DNA from: Nitrospirales bacterium
GTDB taxonomy: Bacteria > Nitrospirota > Nitrospiria > Nitrospirales > UBA8639
Reading direction: 5' to 3'
NCBI GenBank assembly: GCA_012270585.1
Contig: JAAXIB010000084.1
Location: 1-64,000, forward strand
DNA: 64,000 nt
A program made the translations under genes and the position numbers. This document shows, one piece after another, positions 52,334-60,875 of this stretch. Position 1 is the stretch's first letter. Every line of letters begins with the position of its first letter. The notes beneath the pieces were generated by a model. That model ran no database searches, was not told where the DNA came from, and saw nothing but the letters and a program-made list of their open reading frames with translations.

Positions 52334-53815
52334 TCAGGATCGATGAAAGGAAAACACGCGATACAGGCTCCACGCCATCATGACCGCAAAAAAACTTGTC
52401 CCTGCCGCCACGAGCCATAAGAACCACGGCAGCACGCCAAAACAGGCAAATACCAGCACCATGACGGAAAAATCACGATTGGCCACGCGCTCAAGGATAA
52501 ATTCGAAACGGGTTCTGTAGACTTGACGCAAGCGTCGCCAATTCAAGGCGTTGGCTTTCAGGGACTTGACCCGGTTCACAGCCCACAAAGAAAACCCGGT
52601 AGAGACAACCGCAATCGCCCCCAAGAGCAATGGAAGGTAGCCGGAGTACACGGGACCTTGCCGGTATGTCCCCCAGGCAATCCCCACAAACACAGCCATA
52701 TGCACGATATTGTCCGATACGAGGTCCAACTCCTGTCCCAACCGGGATTCCGCAAAGGTAAGCCGCGCCACTTCTCCATCACAACAATCGATAATCACCG
52801 CGAGTTGAAACAGGAGAGCCCCCATGATACCCCACCGATACGAGCCCAAGGTAAAACACGCCGCACCCATGAGACCGGTCAACATCGATAAAAGGGTAAT
52901 GGTATTGGGAGAGAATCCCAGTTTCATGAACAGCCGGCTCAACGGCTTGGATACCCGCCGATTCACGTAGCGATCAATGAACCCGTCCAAAGTGCCTTTC
53001 ACGCTTTGCAAGGAACGAAACAGCGTCTGTTCGGCTTTATGGAGTCCACCGGGCCCTCGGACGTCCTGAAAGCCATGAGCCGAGGCAGACAGGGTCTGCA
53101 CGACTCCTTCAGCAGACGCCTGTTCCAACGCCAACCGGATCGGACTCGTTTCCGGATTTCTCCATGCACCGGATATTCCTAACAATCGAGCCGGCAGGAC
53201 GACCAGATCCGCGGCACGTGCGAGACCCATGCCTTCCGCAAACCACTCCAACCTGTCGCTCTGCTGGTCCCAAAAGACGACTCGAGGGACGTGCCCGCCC
53301 GTGTGAGGATCAGCCCGCATCACCACGCCGGGATTCGCGCGCCACCCTGATTCACCCGGCCGGCCGACCGCCACCACGGCCCGTCCCTCTTTCCCTTCTT
53401 CCCTGAGCGATTCGATCAACGATGACGAGAAGACCATGTGACAACCGAGAATGAGACACGACCCTTTCATCTCGGTCCCCAAGGTGGCCCACGTCTGAGG
53501 ATCCGATGGAGGAAATTCCCGAATAGGCAGCCAGCGAATCGTCGCGTGAATACGATGATCGCCGTCAAGCAGCGAGCGAAGCGGTTGTTCTTCCCGGCCC
53601 ACCAACGTCAGAATCTGTGAAATCCCGGCATGCTGAAGGGTGAAAACGGTTCGTTGAAAGAGCGTCATTCCACCGACTCGGGTCAACGCCCCGACGAAGG
53701 AATTATCGCCCCCGCCCACCAGGTCGAAGACGCCGGACGAGGCCAGGACGATCGCCGTATCGATGGTGCCGGTTTCGGATTGATTGAGTGTTCCGTCCAT
53801 CGGTGTAGGATTCAC
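52334..53815 (-). CDS. Bifunctional nucleotidyltransferase-like / CDP-alcohol phosphatidyltransferase
   Basis: A 493-residue fusion. The N-terminal 230 residues resemble a sugar-nucleotide or cytidylyltransferase fold but lack the GxGxR signature (AIVLASSGVFDLVGGGDNSF), so it may be inactive. The C-terminal part has several membrane spans and the CDP-alcohol motif DCCDGEVARLTFAESRLGQELDLVSD (D-x2-DG-x2-AR-x8-G-x3-D-x3-D). The layout recalls di-myo-inositol-phosphate synthases. The GTG start at 53815 has GGAGG just upstream, contributed by a family D repeat. It probably transfers a headgroup onto a lipid. Confidence 0.82.
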   Translation of the reverse strand: MNPTPMDGTLNQSETGTIDTAIVLASSGVFDLVGGGDNSFVGALTRVGGMTLFQRTVFTLQHAGISQILTLVGREEQPLRSLLDGDHRIHATIRWLPIREFPPSDPQTWATLGTEMKGSCLILGCHMVFSSSLIESLREEGKEGRAVVAVGRPGESGWRANPGVVMRADPHTGGHVPRVVFWDQQSDRLEWFAEGMGLARAADLVVLPARLLGISGAWRNPETSPIRLALEQASAEGVVQTLSASAHGFQDVRGPGGLHKAEQTLFRSLQSVKGTLDGFIDRYVNRRVSKPLSRLFMKLGFSPNTITLLSMLTGLMGAACFTLGSYRWGIMGALLFQLAVIIDCCDGEVARLTFAESRLGQELDLVSDNIVHMAVFVGIAWGTYRQGPVYSGYLPLLLGAIAVVSTGFSLWAVNRVKSLKANALNWRRLRQVYRTRFEFILERVANRDFSVMVLVFACFGVLPWFLWLVAAGTSFFAVMMAWSLYRVFSFHRS

Positions 53816-53818
53816 TCA

Positions 53819-53857
53819 GCCTCCTCACCCCAGCCCTCTCCCGCCAAGGGAGAGGGA
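53819..53857. repeat. Family D repeat, copy 2, spanning a gene junction
   Basis: CCTCACCCCAGCCCTCTCCC and GCCAAGGGAGAGGGAG. On the minus strand it encodes the last residues (LSLGGRGLG) and stop of the cytidylyltransferase and overlaps the GGAGG used by the next gene. Confidence 0.85.
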
Positions 53858-54580
53858 GCCGCCCAACCGGGGCAGGATGTCCCGTTCCGCTCGTTCCAGA
53901 TCCTCGGGAAAGTCGATCTCGATCCACGGCAGGCCCCCGATCTTCTCGACCCCGACCGGGACATCACGGAAAAAATCTTCCAACGCGTCTTCGTATTCCA
54001 TATCCAGCAGTCCCTGATTCACGCGCATCTCCACCGATCGCAACAATTGCGGCACGGCTCCACACTCCACGCGTAAAAACCCGACGCCTTCGCCCACCAG
54101 GTCATACTCGTCCGGTACGTGTTTGGATAATGCCACCACCCGTCCCTGTCGCATCACGACCATACACTCTTCCGTTTGTTGCGTTACCGTTTCATCCATC
54201 AACAGGACATTGGAATGCGAAGAGGTAACTAATCGAACAAGGATGGCTGGATCAAACAGGACATCGGCATCCATGATCACCACGTCATCATCCAACGCCC
54301 CGCGGGCCGCCCACAAAGAGCCGATGCTCCCCCGTTCGAATTCATGATTGACCAGGAACGTTACGTCCACGGTGGAGGGGTATGAAGCCACCGCCTCCCG
54401 AATGCATTCCTGTTTGTACCCGACCACCAAACAGATTCGGGGTACGCCCAGAGGCAACAGGGAATCGAAATAGTGATAGAGAAGCGGCTTTCCCCCGATT
54501 TCAATCAAACACTTGGGGCGATGCCGGGTCAGAACGTGCAGCCGCCTCCCGAGCCCCGCAGCCAGGATGACCGCTTTCAT
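53825..54580 (-). CDS. LicC/PntC-like nucleotidyltransferase
   Basis: A 251-residue enzyme with the signature MKAVILAAGLGRRLHVLTRHRPKCL, the metal-binding VVIMDADVLF and IDFPEDLERAERDIL. It resembles phosphocholine cytidylyltransferases and 2-aminoethylphosphonate cytidylyltransferases. With the AEP transaminase directly upstream (4-base ATGA overlap), CMP-AEP formation is the best guess. The last nine or so residues are repeat-encoded (family D). Confidence 0.82.
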   Translation of the reverse strand: MKAVILAAGLGRRLHVLTRHRPKCLIEIGGKPLLYHYFDSLLPLGVPRICLVVGYKQECIREAVASYPSTVDVTFLVNHEFERGSIGSLWAARGALDDDVVIMDADVLFDPAILVRLVTSSHSNVLLMDETVTQQTEECMVVMRQGRVVALSKHVPDEYDLVGEGVGFLRVECGAVPQLLRSVEMRVNQGLLDMEYEDALEDFFRDVPVGVEKIGGLPWIEIDFPEDLERAERDILPRLGGSLSLGGRGLG

Positions 54581-55671
54581 GTCACCCGGTACTCGTGCTT
54601 CAACACCTCTTCAAACGCACCCAGAAACCCTTCAACGTGCGTTTCCTGCAAGGCCCCCATGTTTGCCACGCGGAAGATCTCCGACTCCAAATGTCCCTGC
54701 CCGGCATAGATGACGTAACCACGCTCTTTCAGGCGGTCATGCAGCACGGCATACGTCAGTCCTTCGGGCAGATAAAAAGCCGTTAACGAATTCGACTGGT
54801 GCTCGGGGGGAAGCACGGTTCGCACTCCGAGGGTTGCCATGCGTTCCCGGATCAGAGCGGCCATCCGCCCGTACCGCTGGATTCGATTGGTCACCCCCTC
54901 TTCCAGAAGTTCCGACAAGGCTTCATCAAACGCGGCATAGACCTGAACGGCCGGCGTAAAGGGAATCGTGCCGTTTTCTTGAGCCATGTAATAATTGCCC
55001 AGGTTCAAATACCACGAGCGTTTGGGGTACTTCACCACGTTTTCCATAAAGCCTTTGCGAACCAGGACGAACGAGACTCCCGGAAATCCCTGAATGCACT
55101 TCCCGGCGGTCCCGGCCACCATGTACATGTGACGACCGGCAATATCCAAAGGTTCCCCGCCCAATCCACTGACGGAATCCACGATGAAGACGCCCCCACG
55201 GCTATCGACGAGTTCGGCAACCTCGGGCACGGGATTGACAAGCCCCAGCGTCGTTTCATGATGCACCATGATCACCCCATGCGCCGAGGGCTGTTGTTTC
55301 AGGGATCTCAGAATCGTTTCAGGGTCGGGCGGTGTGTCCCACTTGTACTTGATTTCGGCGATCCCAAGGCGTTGCGTCGCAATGATGGAAGAAATCCGTT
55401 CTCCGTACACCCCGTTATTGACGTGAATAAGCCGTTTCCCCGGAGGCAGACACGACATGATGGAAGCCTCGACGGCGGCGGTACCCGAGCCGGTCAGAAG
55501 GATCGCGGTGTAGTCCGATTCCGCACCCGGCACAAAAGCTCCCAGCAGCTTTCGACGAATGTTGCCGAGCAATTCCGAGCATTCGGATTCCCGATGACAG
55601 ATATCCGGTCCCATCAAGGCGTTTCGCACGCGATCCGAGACGTTTACCGGACCTGGATTGAGCAGTATCAT
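54577..55671 (-). CDS. phnW: 2-Aminoethylphosphonate:pyruvate aminotransferase type enzyme
   Basis: A 364-residue PLP enzyme of the PhnW/alanine-glyoxylate transaminase group: LNPGPVNVSDRVRNALMGPDICHRE, LLTGSGTAAVEASIMSCL, FIVDSVSGLGGEPLDI and the PLP lysine in TAGKCIQGFPGVSFVLV. The GPDICHRE and AGKCIQGFPG segments fit PhnW best. Its neighbours are phosphonopyruvate decarboxylase subunits, so it should aminate phosphonoacetaldehyde to AEP. The start is the ATG at 55671; upstream codons are in a family A palindrome. Confidence 0.85.
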   Translation of the reverse strand: MILLNPGPVNVSDRVRNALMGPDICHRESECSELLGNIRRKLLGAFVPGAESDYTAILLTGSGTAAVEASIMSCLPPGKRLIHVNNGVYGERISSIIATQRLGIAEIKYKWDTPPDPETILRSLKQQPSAHGVIMVHHETTLGLVNPVPEVAELVDSRGGVFIVDSVSGLGGEPLDIAGRHMYMVAGTAGKCIQGFPGVSFVLVRKGFMENVVKYPKRSWYLNLGNYYMAQENGTIPFTPAVQVYAAFDEALSELLEEGVTNRIQRYGRMAALIRERMATLGVRTVLPPEHQSNSLTAFYLPEGLTYAVLHDRLKERGYVIYAGQGHLESEIFRVANMGALQETHVEGFLGAFEEVLKHEYRVT

Positions 55672-55726
55672 GAGCTTGCCGTCGTCCTTTGTTCTCTTGG
55701 TTATGACGGCCGTTTGGATGCGAATC

Positions 55727-55754
55727 GCAGGGACCAACGATCGTTGGTCCCTAC
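55727..55754. repeat. Family A palindrome, copy 3, supplying a stop codon
   Basis: A 28-bp palindrome with core CGATCG and ends GCAGGGACC/GGTCCCTAC. The right end gives the TAG stop of the decarboxylase beta gene (55751). Confidence 0.92.
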
Positions 55755-56359
55755 CCGACCACGGCCGCACGAAACCGTTTCGTAATCTCAGGCGGATCCA
55801 GCGCGACTCGATCCGCGTCTTCTATCTGTTCGTTGACCTTGATGAGCAGGAAATGAGGGCCGTCGTTTGCAAGCATGTGTTTGAATTCATACAGAATATC
55901 TTCCCGTTCCCATACCCGTTCGACGGTGGCGTACCCGGCCGCCTTGGCGACGTGATCCAACCGAACGACTCGCGAATAGGACGGCTGATTGCCGGTCGTC
56001 CCATACACCTCATTATCGAACACGACGTGCGTCAGGTTTTTGGGGCGCAAGGCTCCGATCGTGGCTAACGTGCCCATCCCCATGAGTACGTTCCCGTCGC
56101 CGTCGAACACCACGACCTGCTGATCGGGTTTCGCCAAGGCCAGCCCCAACCCGATGGACGCGGCCACGCCCATCGACCCGATCATGTAAAACGTGCCCGG
56201 CCGGTCCCGGATCTTTTGGGCTTCCCGCGAAGGAAACCCATTACACACGATCACCGGTTCATCGGCAAGGAGGTCAAACAGCGCCTGCATCGCCTGAGCC
56301 CTACTCTGCATCACCCCTTCTTCAGGTCTCATATTCTCAAGCCTTCTCCCGTCACCCAT
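55751..56359 (-). CDS. Phosphonopyruvate decarboxylase-like, beta (TPP-binding) subunit
   Basis: A 202-residue half-protein with the C-terminal TPP-binding domain: FYMIGSMGVAASIGLGLALAKP, VVVFDGDGNVLMGMGTLATIG (GDG...N metal motif) and HVVFDNEVYGTTGNQPSYS. It begins at an ATG overlapping the alpha stop (TGATG), showing coupling. The split arrangement is like sulfopyruvate decarboxylase ComDE; the neighbouring AEP genes favour phosphonopyruvate. It lies 80 bases before phnW. Confidence 0.83.
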   Translation of the reverse strand: MGDGRRLENMRPEEGVMQSRAQAMQALFDLLADEPVIVCNGFPSREAQKIRDRPGTFYMIGSMGVAASIGLGLALAKPDQQVVVFDGDGNVLMGMGTLATIGALRPKNLTHVVFDNEVYGTTGNQPSYSRVVRLDHVAKAAGYATVERVWEREDILYEFKHMLANDGPHFLLIKVNEQIEDADRVALDPPEITKRFRAAVVG

Positions 56360-56862
56360 CAAGGTTGAATCGTTTTCACCACGCCCTTTTTCAAGAACAA
56401 CGCCACGGGGATCCGTTGCTCCATAAACGTCTGCGCGGTCCATCGCAGATCATCGACCAGGGTTTCCGAAGACAACGTTCTATATGGGATTCGGATCGTC
56501 TCCATCAACTGCGGCATGGTTTGCCCCATCACCAAATGTTCGGGCGCATCTTTCCCTTCGAATCCTCTCCAGGAAATAATCAGCAGGCACGGGATCCTGT
56601 AGATCAGGTGGAGCGACATGAGCACGTTCAGGGCGTTCCCCAACCCCGAATTCTGCATCAGGACCACAGGAATTTTTCCCCCCAAAAACGCCCCCGCGGC
56701 CATGGCCACCGCCTCGTCTTCACGAACCGACGGCGTATACAGGCGACGGTCGCTCAACACTTCGATGATCCCGCCCAGAATGGTATCCGGCACGCCGGTA
56801 AAGAAATCAAATCCGGTATCCTGGAGCGCCTTCACAAAATCATCACTGTCAATCACGGCCAT
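56359..56862 (-). CDS. Phosphonopyruvate decarboxylase-like, alpha subunit
   Basis: A 167-residue half-protein with the N-terminal pyrimidine-binding domain: FDFFTGVPDTILGGIIEVL, VREDEAVAMAAGAFLGGK with the catalytic Glu (E48 or E50), MQNSGLGNALNVLMSL, and SWRGFEGKDAPEHLVMG. With the beta subunit it forms one TPP enzyme that decarboxylates phosphonopyruvate to phosphonoacetaldehyde. PEP mutase, which would make the substrate, is absent from the window. It is the first gene of the phosphonate operon. Confidence 0.83.
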   Translation of the reverse strand: MAVIDSDDFVKALQDTGFDFFTGVPDTILGGIIEVLSDRRLYTPSVREDEAVAMAAGAFLGGKIPVVLMQNSGLGNALNVLMSLHLIYRIPCLLIISWRGFEGKDAPEHLVMGQTMPQLMETIRIPYRTLSSETLVDDLRWTAQTFMEQRIPVALFLKKGVVKTIQP

Positions 56863-57283
56863 GACGTCGTTTCTTGCCCCCTGCTGTCATTGGTATGAAA
56901 ATAGCCCTCAATACCCCAAATCGGTCATTCCCGACATCTTTAATCGGGAATCCAGTGTCGTTTGTCTGCACGCACGAAGAAAAAGCAAAAACCCTGGATC
57001 CTCGTGTTCGCAAGGATGACAGAAAAAGCAATCGGGAGGCTTTATCTGTCAACGAATTGCTGAACACATACAGGGATGACAGAACAAAGACACAACACGG
57101 TTTAACGGGCACCCGGCACCCAATGTGACAATCCTGGGAAAATACCAGACGCCTCCCACGCTTCTCAACACGTTGATTGCTTTTCAAAACAGCGCTCACG
57201 ATTGCAGAGATTCCGTATAGGAGGGTACACTTCCGCGCACGACTCCGTTCTATGGACAACCCATCACGAGGAGCGTGAAGTCT
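56863..57283. other. Gene-free region dominated by a family C repeat
   Basis: About 420 bases between the decarboxylase and queF. A long family C element (56885-57022) fills the first part. The rest shows no promoter I can name and no RNA gene; no preQ1 riboswitch fold was recognised before queF. Confidence 0.65.
56885..57022. repeat. Family C repeat, copy 6 (long form)
   Basis: Starts GTCATTGGTATGAAAATAG, shared with the copy at 20986, then GTCATTCCCGACATC, GGGAATCCAG, an A-rich centre, and CTGGATCCTCG with GGATGACAG. Confidence 0.9.
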
Positions 57284-57694
57284 ATGAAACGCGGACAAGA
57301 GGGGCGATATACGAAACGACACGCCGAAAGCGGGCTTGCCGCGCCGCTTCCCCTCTTGGAAACCTGGCCCAACCAATTTCCGGGATATGAGATCACGATC
57401 GAGATCCCGGAATACACCGCCATCTGTCCGAAAACCCAACTCCCGGACTTCGGCACGATCACGATTCGGTACATGCCGCAAAAAGCCTGCGTCGAACTCA
57501 AGTCGTTGAAACTCTACATCCACGCCTATCGCAACGTCGGCATCTTTTACGAAAACGCCGTCAACAGGATCCTTCAGGATTTCGTGAAAGCCTGCCGGCC
57601 CGAATGGGCCATCGTGACCGGTACCTTTACTGCGCGCGGAGGGCTCAGCAGCACCATTCGAGCGCAATACCCGCAAGAAAGACGCGGATCATGA
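57284..57694 (+). CDS. queF: NADPH-dependent 7-cyano-7-deazaguanine reductase
   Basis: A 136-residue enzyme that reduces preQ0 to preQ1, the substrate of Tgt. It is the short YkvM-type form with YTAICPKTQLPDFGTI (catalytic C48 and D55) and VELKSLKLYIHAYRNVGIFYE. The ATG at 57284 is ten bases from GAGGAG; a GTG three codons earlier is too close to it. A long antisense open frame on the other strand (56849-57676) is a shadow. Confidence 0.94.
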   Translation: MKRGQEGRYTKRHAESGLAAPLPLLETWPNQFPGYEITIEIPEYTAICPKTQLPDFGTITIRYMPQKACVELKSLKLYIHAYRNVGIFYENAVNRILQDFVKACRPEWAIVTGTFTARGGLSSTIRAQYPQERRGS

Positions 57695-57753
57695 TAAGTT
57701 GACCATTTCCGACACACTGAGCACTTTGAACACAATAGCCCAGCGGGCAGGCA

Positions 57754-58102
57754 ATGGGTATCACCTTCATCACAGCCAGTATTATCAATCCCGCGAATCC
57801 ACGAAGAAAGACCCGTCTGGAGTTTTTGGTGGATTCGGGAACGATTTACTCCGTCGTCCCCAAAAAACGTCTGAAACGAATCGGCATCCAGCCGCACGGG
57901 ACACGGATCTTCACGCTCGCCGACGGCACCCGGATGACCAGGGAAATCGGGGACGCGATCTTTTCCATCAACGGAGAGCGAGCGGCCTCCCCCGTCATTT
58001 TCGGCGAGGATCCTGTTCGGCATGGTCTCCCTCGAGGCCCTGGGGTTGATCCTCGACCCGATCCGGCGCGAACTCCGGCCCCTCCCCATGGTCCTCGGGT
58101 AA
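57754..58102 (+). pseudogene. Retropepsin-like aspartic protease, frameshifted
   Basis: The first part reads TRLEFLVDSGTIYSVVPKKRLKRIGI with the catalytic DSG, then ADGTRMTREIGDAIFSINGERAASPVIFGE, as in small clan AA proteases of about 120 residues. At about 58010 the family sequence continues in another frame (LFGMVSLEALGLILDPIRRE, then LRPLPMVLG and TAA at 58100-58102), whereas the original frame runs on to 58176 with unrelated residues. One extra base (or two missing) would explain this. It is either a real decay or a sequencing error. Confidence 0.75.
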
Positions 58103-58446
58103 AGAGGACCAAATTGCCGCTTTGTTTCGATGGCACCTGCAATGACTCCGGCAACGCTTCATACGTACCATGGTGAATGGGCTGCTTGGCAAACAATTGA
58201 GGTATAATGAAACTGGTGAGAGTGTAGATGCGAGAAATTGCAACACTATTTACAATTGTGATACAAAGACCTTACGTATGGAGCGGTAAAAAGAAAAACT
58301 CGTCAGCACGAAACCTAGACGACCATCCACTTGTCCCACACCGTAACCTATTCCCGATCCTATGTGGCTCGTGCGATGCTCACGACCTCACCACAATAGC
58401 CTTAGAACTGGCAGGACACGAGACACACTCATAGGATGAACGGTTC

Positions 58447-58725
58447 ATGAAGGCGGTAGAGACGGATACAAGAAACAAGCGGATAACACTTCAACGCAAC
58501 TCTCAGCATCAGAGAGAGTTTGATACACCAGATGACTTAGGTGATAAAACGTTGTGGGACGCCTTCAATGACGTACACATACATCCAGAGGATTTAACAC
58601 TGCTACGACCTGATTACGGCTTCATGGCACGTGTTCGAGACGGACATCGCATCCGCGACTACTTTCGCAAGGCTGTAGCACGCCTCGGCCTTGAAGGAAA
58701 CAATTCGGTGTCTCGATCACGATGA
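58447..58725 (+). CDS. Small hypothetical protein
   Basis: A 92-residue, charged protein (MKAVETDTRNKRITLQRN...VARLGLEGN). AGGAT lies ten bases before the ATG and the stop overlaps the DUF2335 start (ATGA), both of which support translation. Composition is more A/T-rich than neighbours. No family recognised. Confidence 0.5.
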   Translation: MKAVETDTRNKRITLQRNSQHQREFDTPDDLGDKTLWDAFNDVHIHPEDLTLLRPDYGFMARVRDGHRIRDYFRKAVARLGLEGNNSVSRSR

Positions 58726-59186
58726 CAGGAAGCGACAAATCTCCTTCCTCCAGGAAAGCCCAGCCTGAAGCACAAGCAGACGCCAGTGCCGATCAGGATT
58801 TGATTCAGTTCGTTGATAGTCTGACAGACGAAAAGAGGCTTGAACTCATCAAAGTCCTGGAAGTGAGTCGGATTCACACGACTTTCTTAGGCCCTCTGCC
58901 ACATCCGGATAATTTCGCGCAGTACGCAAGTATTTTACCAAACGCGGCAGATCGCATTTTGTCCATGGCGGAGAACGAACAAAAAATTCGCGCAGATGGG
59001 CAAGCCGGCATGCTCGCCAACGACCGCAAACGGATCAATGGATCAATCGCGATTGGCTTGTCTCTCATTGCTGTTGCCGGTCTTGCAACGTGGCTAGGTT
59101 ATACAAGTATCGCTGTGCCTTTGGGACTCGTGGGAATGATCTCTGCATTGATCCGTTTCTTGACGTCTTGGCTTAATCGAGCATGA
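58722..59186 (+). CDS. DUF2335 membrane protein
   Basis: A 154-residue protein with a charged N-terminal part, FLGPLPHPDNFAQYASILPNAADRILSMAENEQ (the DUF2335 core), and two C-terminal spans (SIAIGLSLIAVAGLATWLGY, IAVPLGLVGMISALIRFL). DUF2335 proteins are typical of phage and mobile regions and resemble holin-like membrane proteins; function unknown. It is coupled to the small gene upstream. Confidence 0.75.
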   Translation: MTGSDKSPSSRKAQPEAQADASADQDLIQFVDSLTDEKRLELIKVLEVSRIHTTFLGPLPHPDNFAQYASILPNAADRILSMAENEQKIRADGQAGMLANDRKRINGSIAIGLSLIAVAGLATWLGYTSIAVPLGLVGMISALIRFLTSWLNRA

Positions 59187-59234
59187 GCCCTCTGGCCATC
59201 ATCCGGACGGAGCAGCCAGGCAGCCTCTTTTCTT

Positions 59235-59594
59235 TTATTCTGGTGGTGATACGTCCCCACACAAAAAATTGTATTGCCCCCTAATCGCTATTCTAATACC
59301 CTGTCTTGTAACATCCCCTAAATATACAAATTTAAGAAACTCTGGTTCAGGTGGATTGGGATTAATTCTGGTGCAGGCTTCCTTGGCTTTCCGAAGCACT
59401 TCTTCGTCCGGAAGGACTTTCACTGTCTCCGACGGCGCAATCAAGCCTGTCACAACTTTGACAATAGATACAGTGTTTCTCGTGCGATCAACGCCCGCTA
59501 CCCGGACTCTTGTACCTATTGTCCAGCTCCACGTTATGACCCCGTCGGTTAGTATTGCAATACTGCACCTTAGTACGCAAAAAATGTTCCTCAT
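59235..59594 (-). CDS. Hypothetical protein
   Basis: A 119-residue protein with a short hydrophobic start (MRNIFCVLRCSIAILT) and a small beta-rich domain (TRVRVAGVDRTRNTVSIVKVV, KVLPDEEVLRKAKEACTRI). AGGAAG precedes the ATG. No family recognised; its A/T-rich composition fits the accessory patch around 58.2-59.6 kb. Confidence 0.5.
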   Translation of the reverse strand: MRNIFCVLRCSIAILTDGVITWSWTIGTRVRVAGVDRTRNTVSIVKVVTGLIAPSETVKVLPDEEVLRKAKEACTRINPNPPEPEFLKFVYLGDVTRQGIRIAIRGQYNFLCGDVSPPE

Positions 59595-59635
59595 TTCTCT
59601 TCTTCCTTCTGTAAAAAGCTAAGGTCGGTGTCGTC

Positions 59636-60763
59636 TTAACGGCCGTTGTAAAATTCACCGACGCGCATGACCACCGTTTCCATCTGCGCGTCGGTGAGTT
59701 CAGGATACACCGGCAGGGACAACACTTCCCGGGCCAGTTGCTCTGAAACCGGAAGGTCTCCCTTGGAGTAGCCGAGCGGTTGGTAACATTCCTGAAGATG
59801 TAACGGGACGGGGTAATACACTTTATGGCCGATCTCGTGTTCTTTCAAATAGGCCATCAGTTCGTCGCGCTTTTGCGCACGCAGGGTATACTGGTTAAAG
59901 ACGTGGACGTTGTTCGGGTCCGCGGCCGGCAGCGCGACGTGCTCCAGTAACCCGGCTTGGGTAAAAAGCCGATCGTAGTTGGCCGCGTTCCGGGCTCGTT
60001 TTGCGTTCCAATCGTCCAGGTGTTGCAGCTTGACGCGCAAGACCGCCGCCTCAAGGGCATCCAGCCGGCTGTTGAGCCCGATATGGTCGTGATGGTAATC
60101 CGACCGGCTTCCATGGACTCGCAACGCGAGGAGCAGCTCCCGAAGATCTCCGTCATTCGTCACAATCAACCCTCCGTCACCCACGCCACCGAGATTTTTA
60201 GACGGGAAAAAGCTGAAGCATCCCGAATACCCGAAGGTCCCGGCGTTTTGACCGCGGCGACTGGCGCCTATGGATTGGCAGGCGTCTTCAATGACCTTGA
60301 TGCCACGTCGGCAGGCCATTTCCATGATGCGTTCCATATCGGCACATTGCCCGAAAAGATGCACGGGGATGATGGCTTTCGTGCGGGGCGTGATCTTCTG
60401 CTCAATCTGCTCGGGATCAATCGTAAAGGTATCGGCCCGGACGTCCACGAAAACCGGCACCGCGTACAAACGCGATATACCGCCCGCCGTGGAAAAGAAG
60501 GTAAACGGCACGGTGATCACTTCATCGCCGGGTTTGACCCCCGCCGCCATCAAGGAGAGCAGTAAGGCATCGCTCCCCGATGCCACCCCCACGGCGTACC
60601 GGCACCCGAGATACCCGGCAATGGCCTTCTCGAAGGCCTCGACCCGTCGACCGAGCACGAAGCTCTGTTCATGGCAGACCTCCTCGATCGCCGACAGGAC
60701 GTCCGAACGGATCTGCTGAAACTGTGCTTGTAAGTCCAATAAAGGAACCTTCACGAACCGCAT
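59636..60763 (-). CDS. DegT/DnrJ/EryC1/StrS-family aminotransferase
   Basis: A 375-residue PLP enzyme that aminates nucleotide sugars. Features are VPLLDLQAQFQQIRSDVL, VGVASGSDALLLSLMA, VIEDACQSIGASRRGQ, the PLP lysine in FSFFPSKNLGGVGDGG, and VYYPVPLHLQECY. It resembles WecE/PerB-type enzymes. CAGGAGCG precedes the ATG at 60763. No sugar cluster surrounds it, so the substrate is unknown. Confidence 0.9.
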   Translation of the reverse strand: MRFVKVPLLDLQAQFQQIRSDVLSAIEEVCHEQSFVLGRRVEAFEKAIAGYLGCRYAVGVASGSDALLLSLMAAGVKPGDEVITVPFTFFSTAGGISRLYAVPVFVDVRADTFTIDPEQIEQKITPRTKAIIPVHLFGQCADMERIMEMACRRGIKVIEDACQSIGASRRGQNAGTFGYSGCFSFFPSKNLGGVGDGGLIVTNDGDLRELLLALRVHGSRSDYHHDHIGLNSRLDALEAAVLRVKLQHLDDWNAKRARNAANYDRLFTQAGLLEHVALPAADPNNVHVFNQYTLRAQKRDELMAYLKEHEIGHKVYYPVPLHLQECYQPLGYSKGDLPVSEQLAREVLSLPVYPELTDAQMETVVMRVGEFYNGR

Positions 60764-60875
60764 CGCTCCTGTTATCATGGGTCAATCGCGGATCGCGTAT
60801 TCAAACATACCTGACGGGAACGAGCAAGTCGGAAACGTCAACCGTTCTTGATACCCCGTTGTCTCCACGCTATCG

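Noticed and set aside
57180-57283. preQ1 riboswitch before queF
   Set aside because: The short conserved preQ1 aptamer pattern could not be found in the leader.
56849-57676. Long minus-strand open frame opposite queF
   Set aside because: It covers queF antisense and part of a repeat; its residues show no family likeness, while the plus strand has a clear QueF.
58228-58434. 68-residue plus-strand frame before the DUF2335 pair
   Set aside because: A possible ribosome-binding site exists, but residue composition and lack of likeness do not support it over non-coding sequence.
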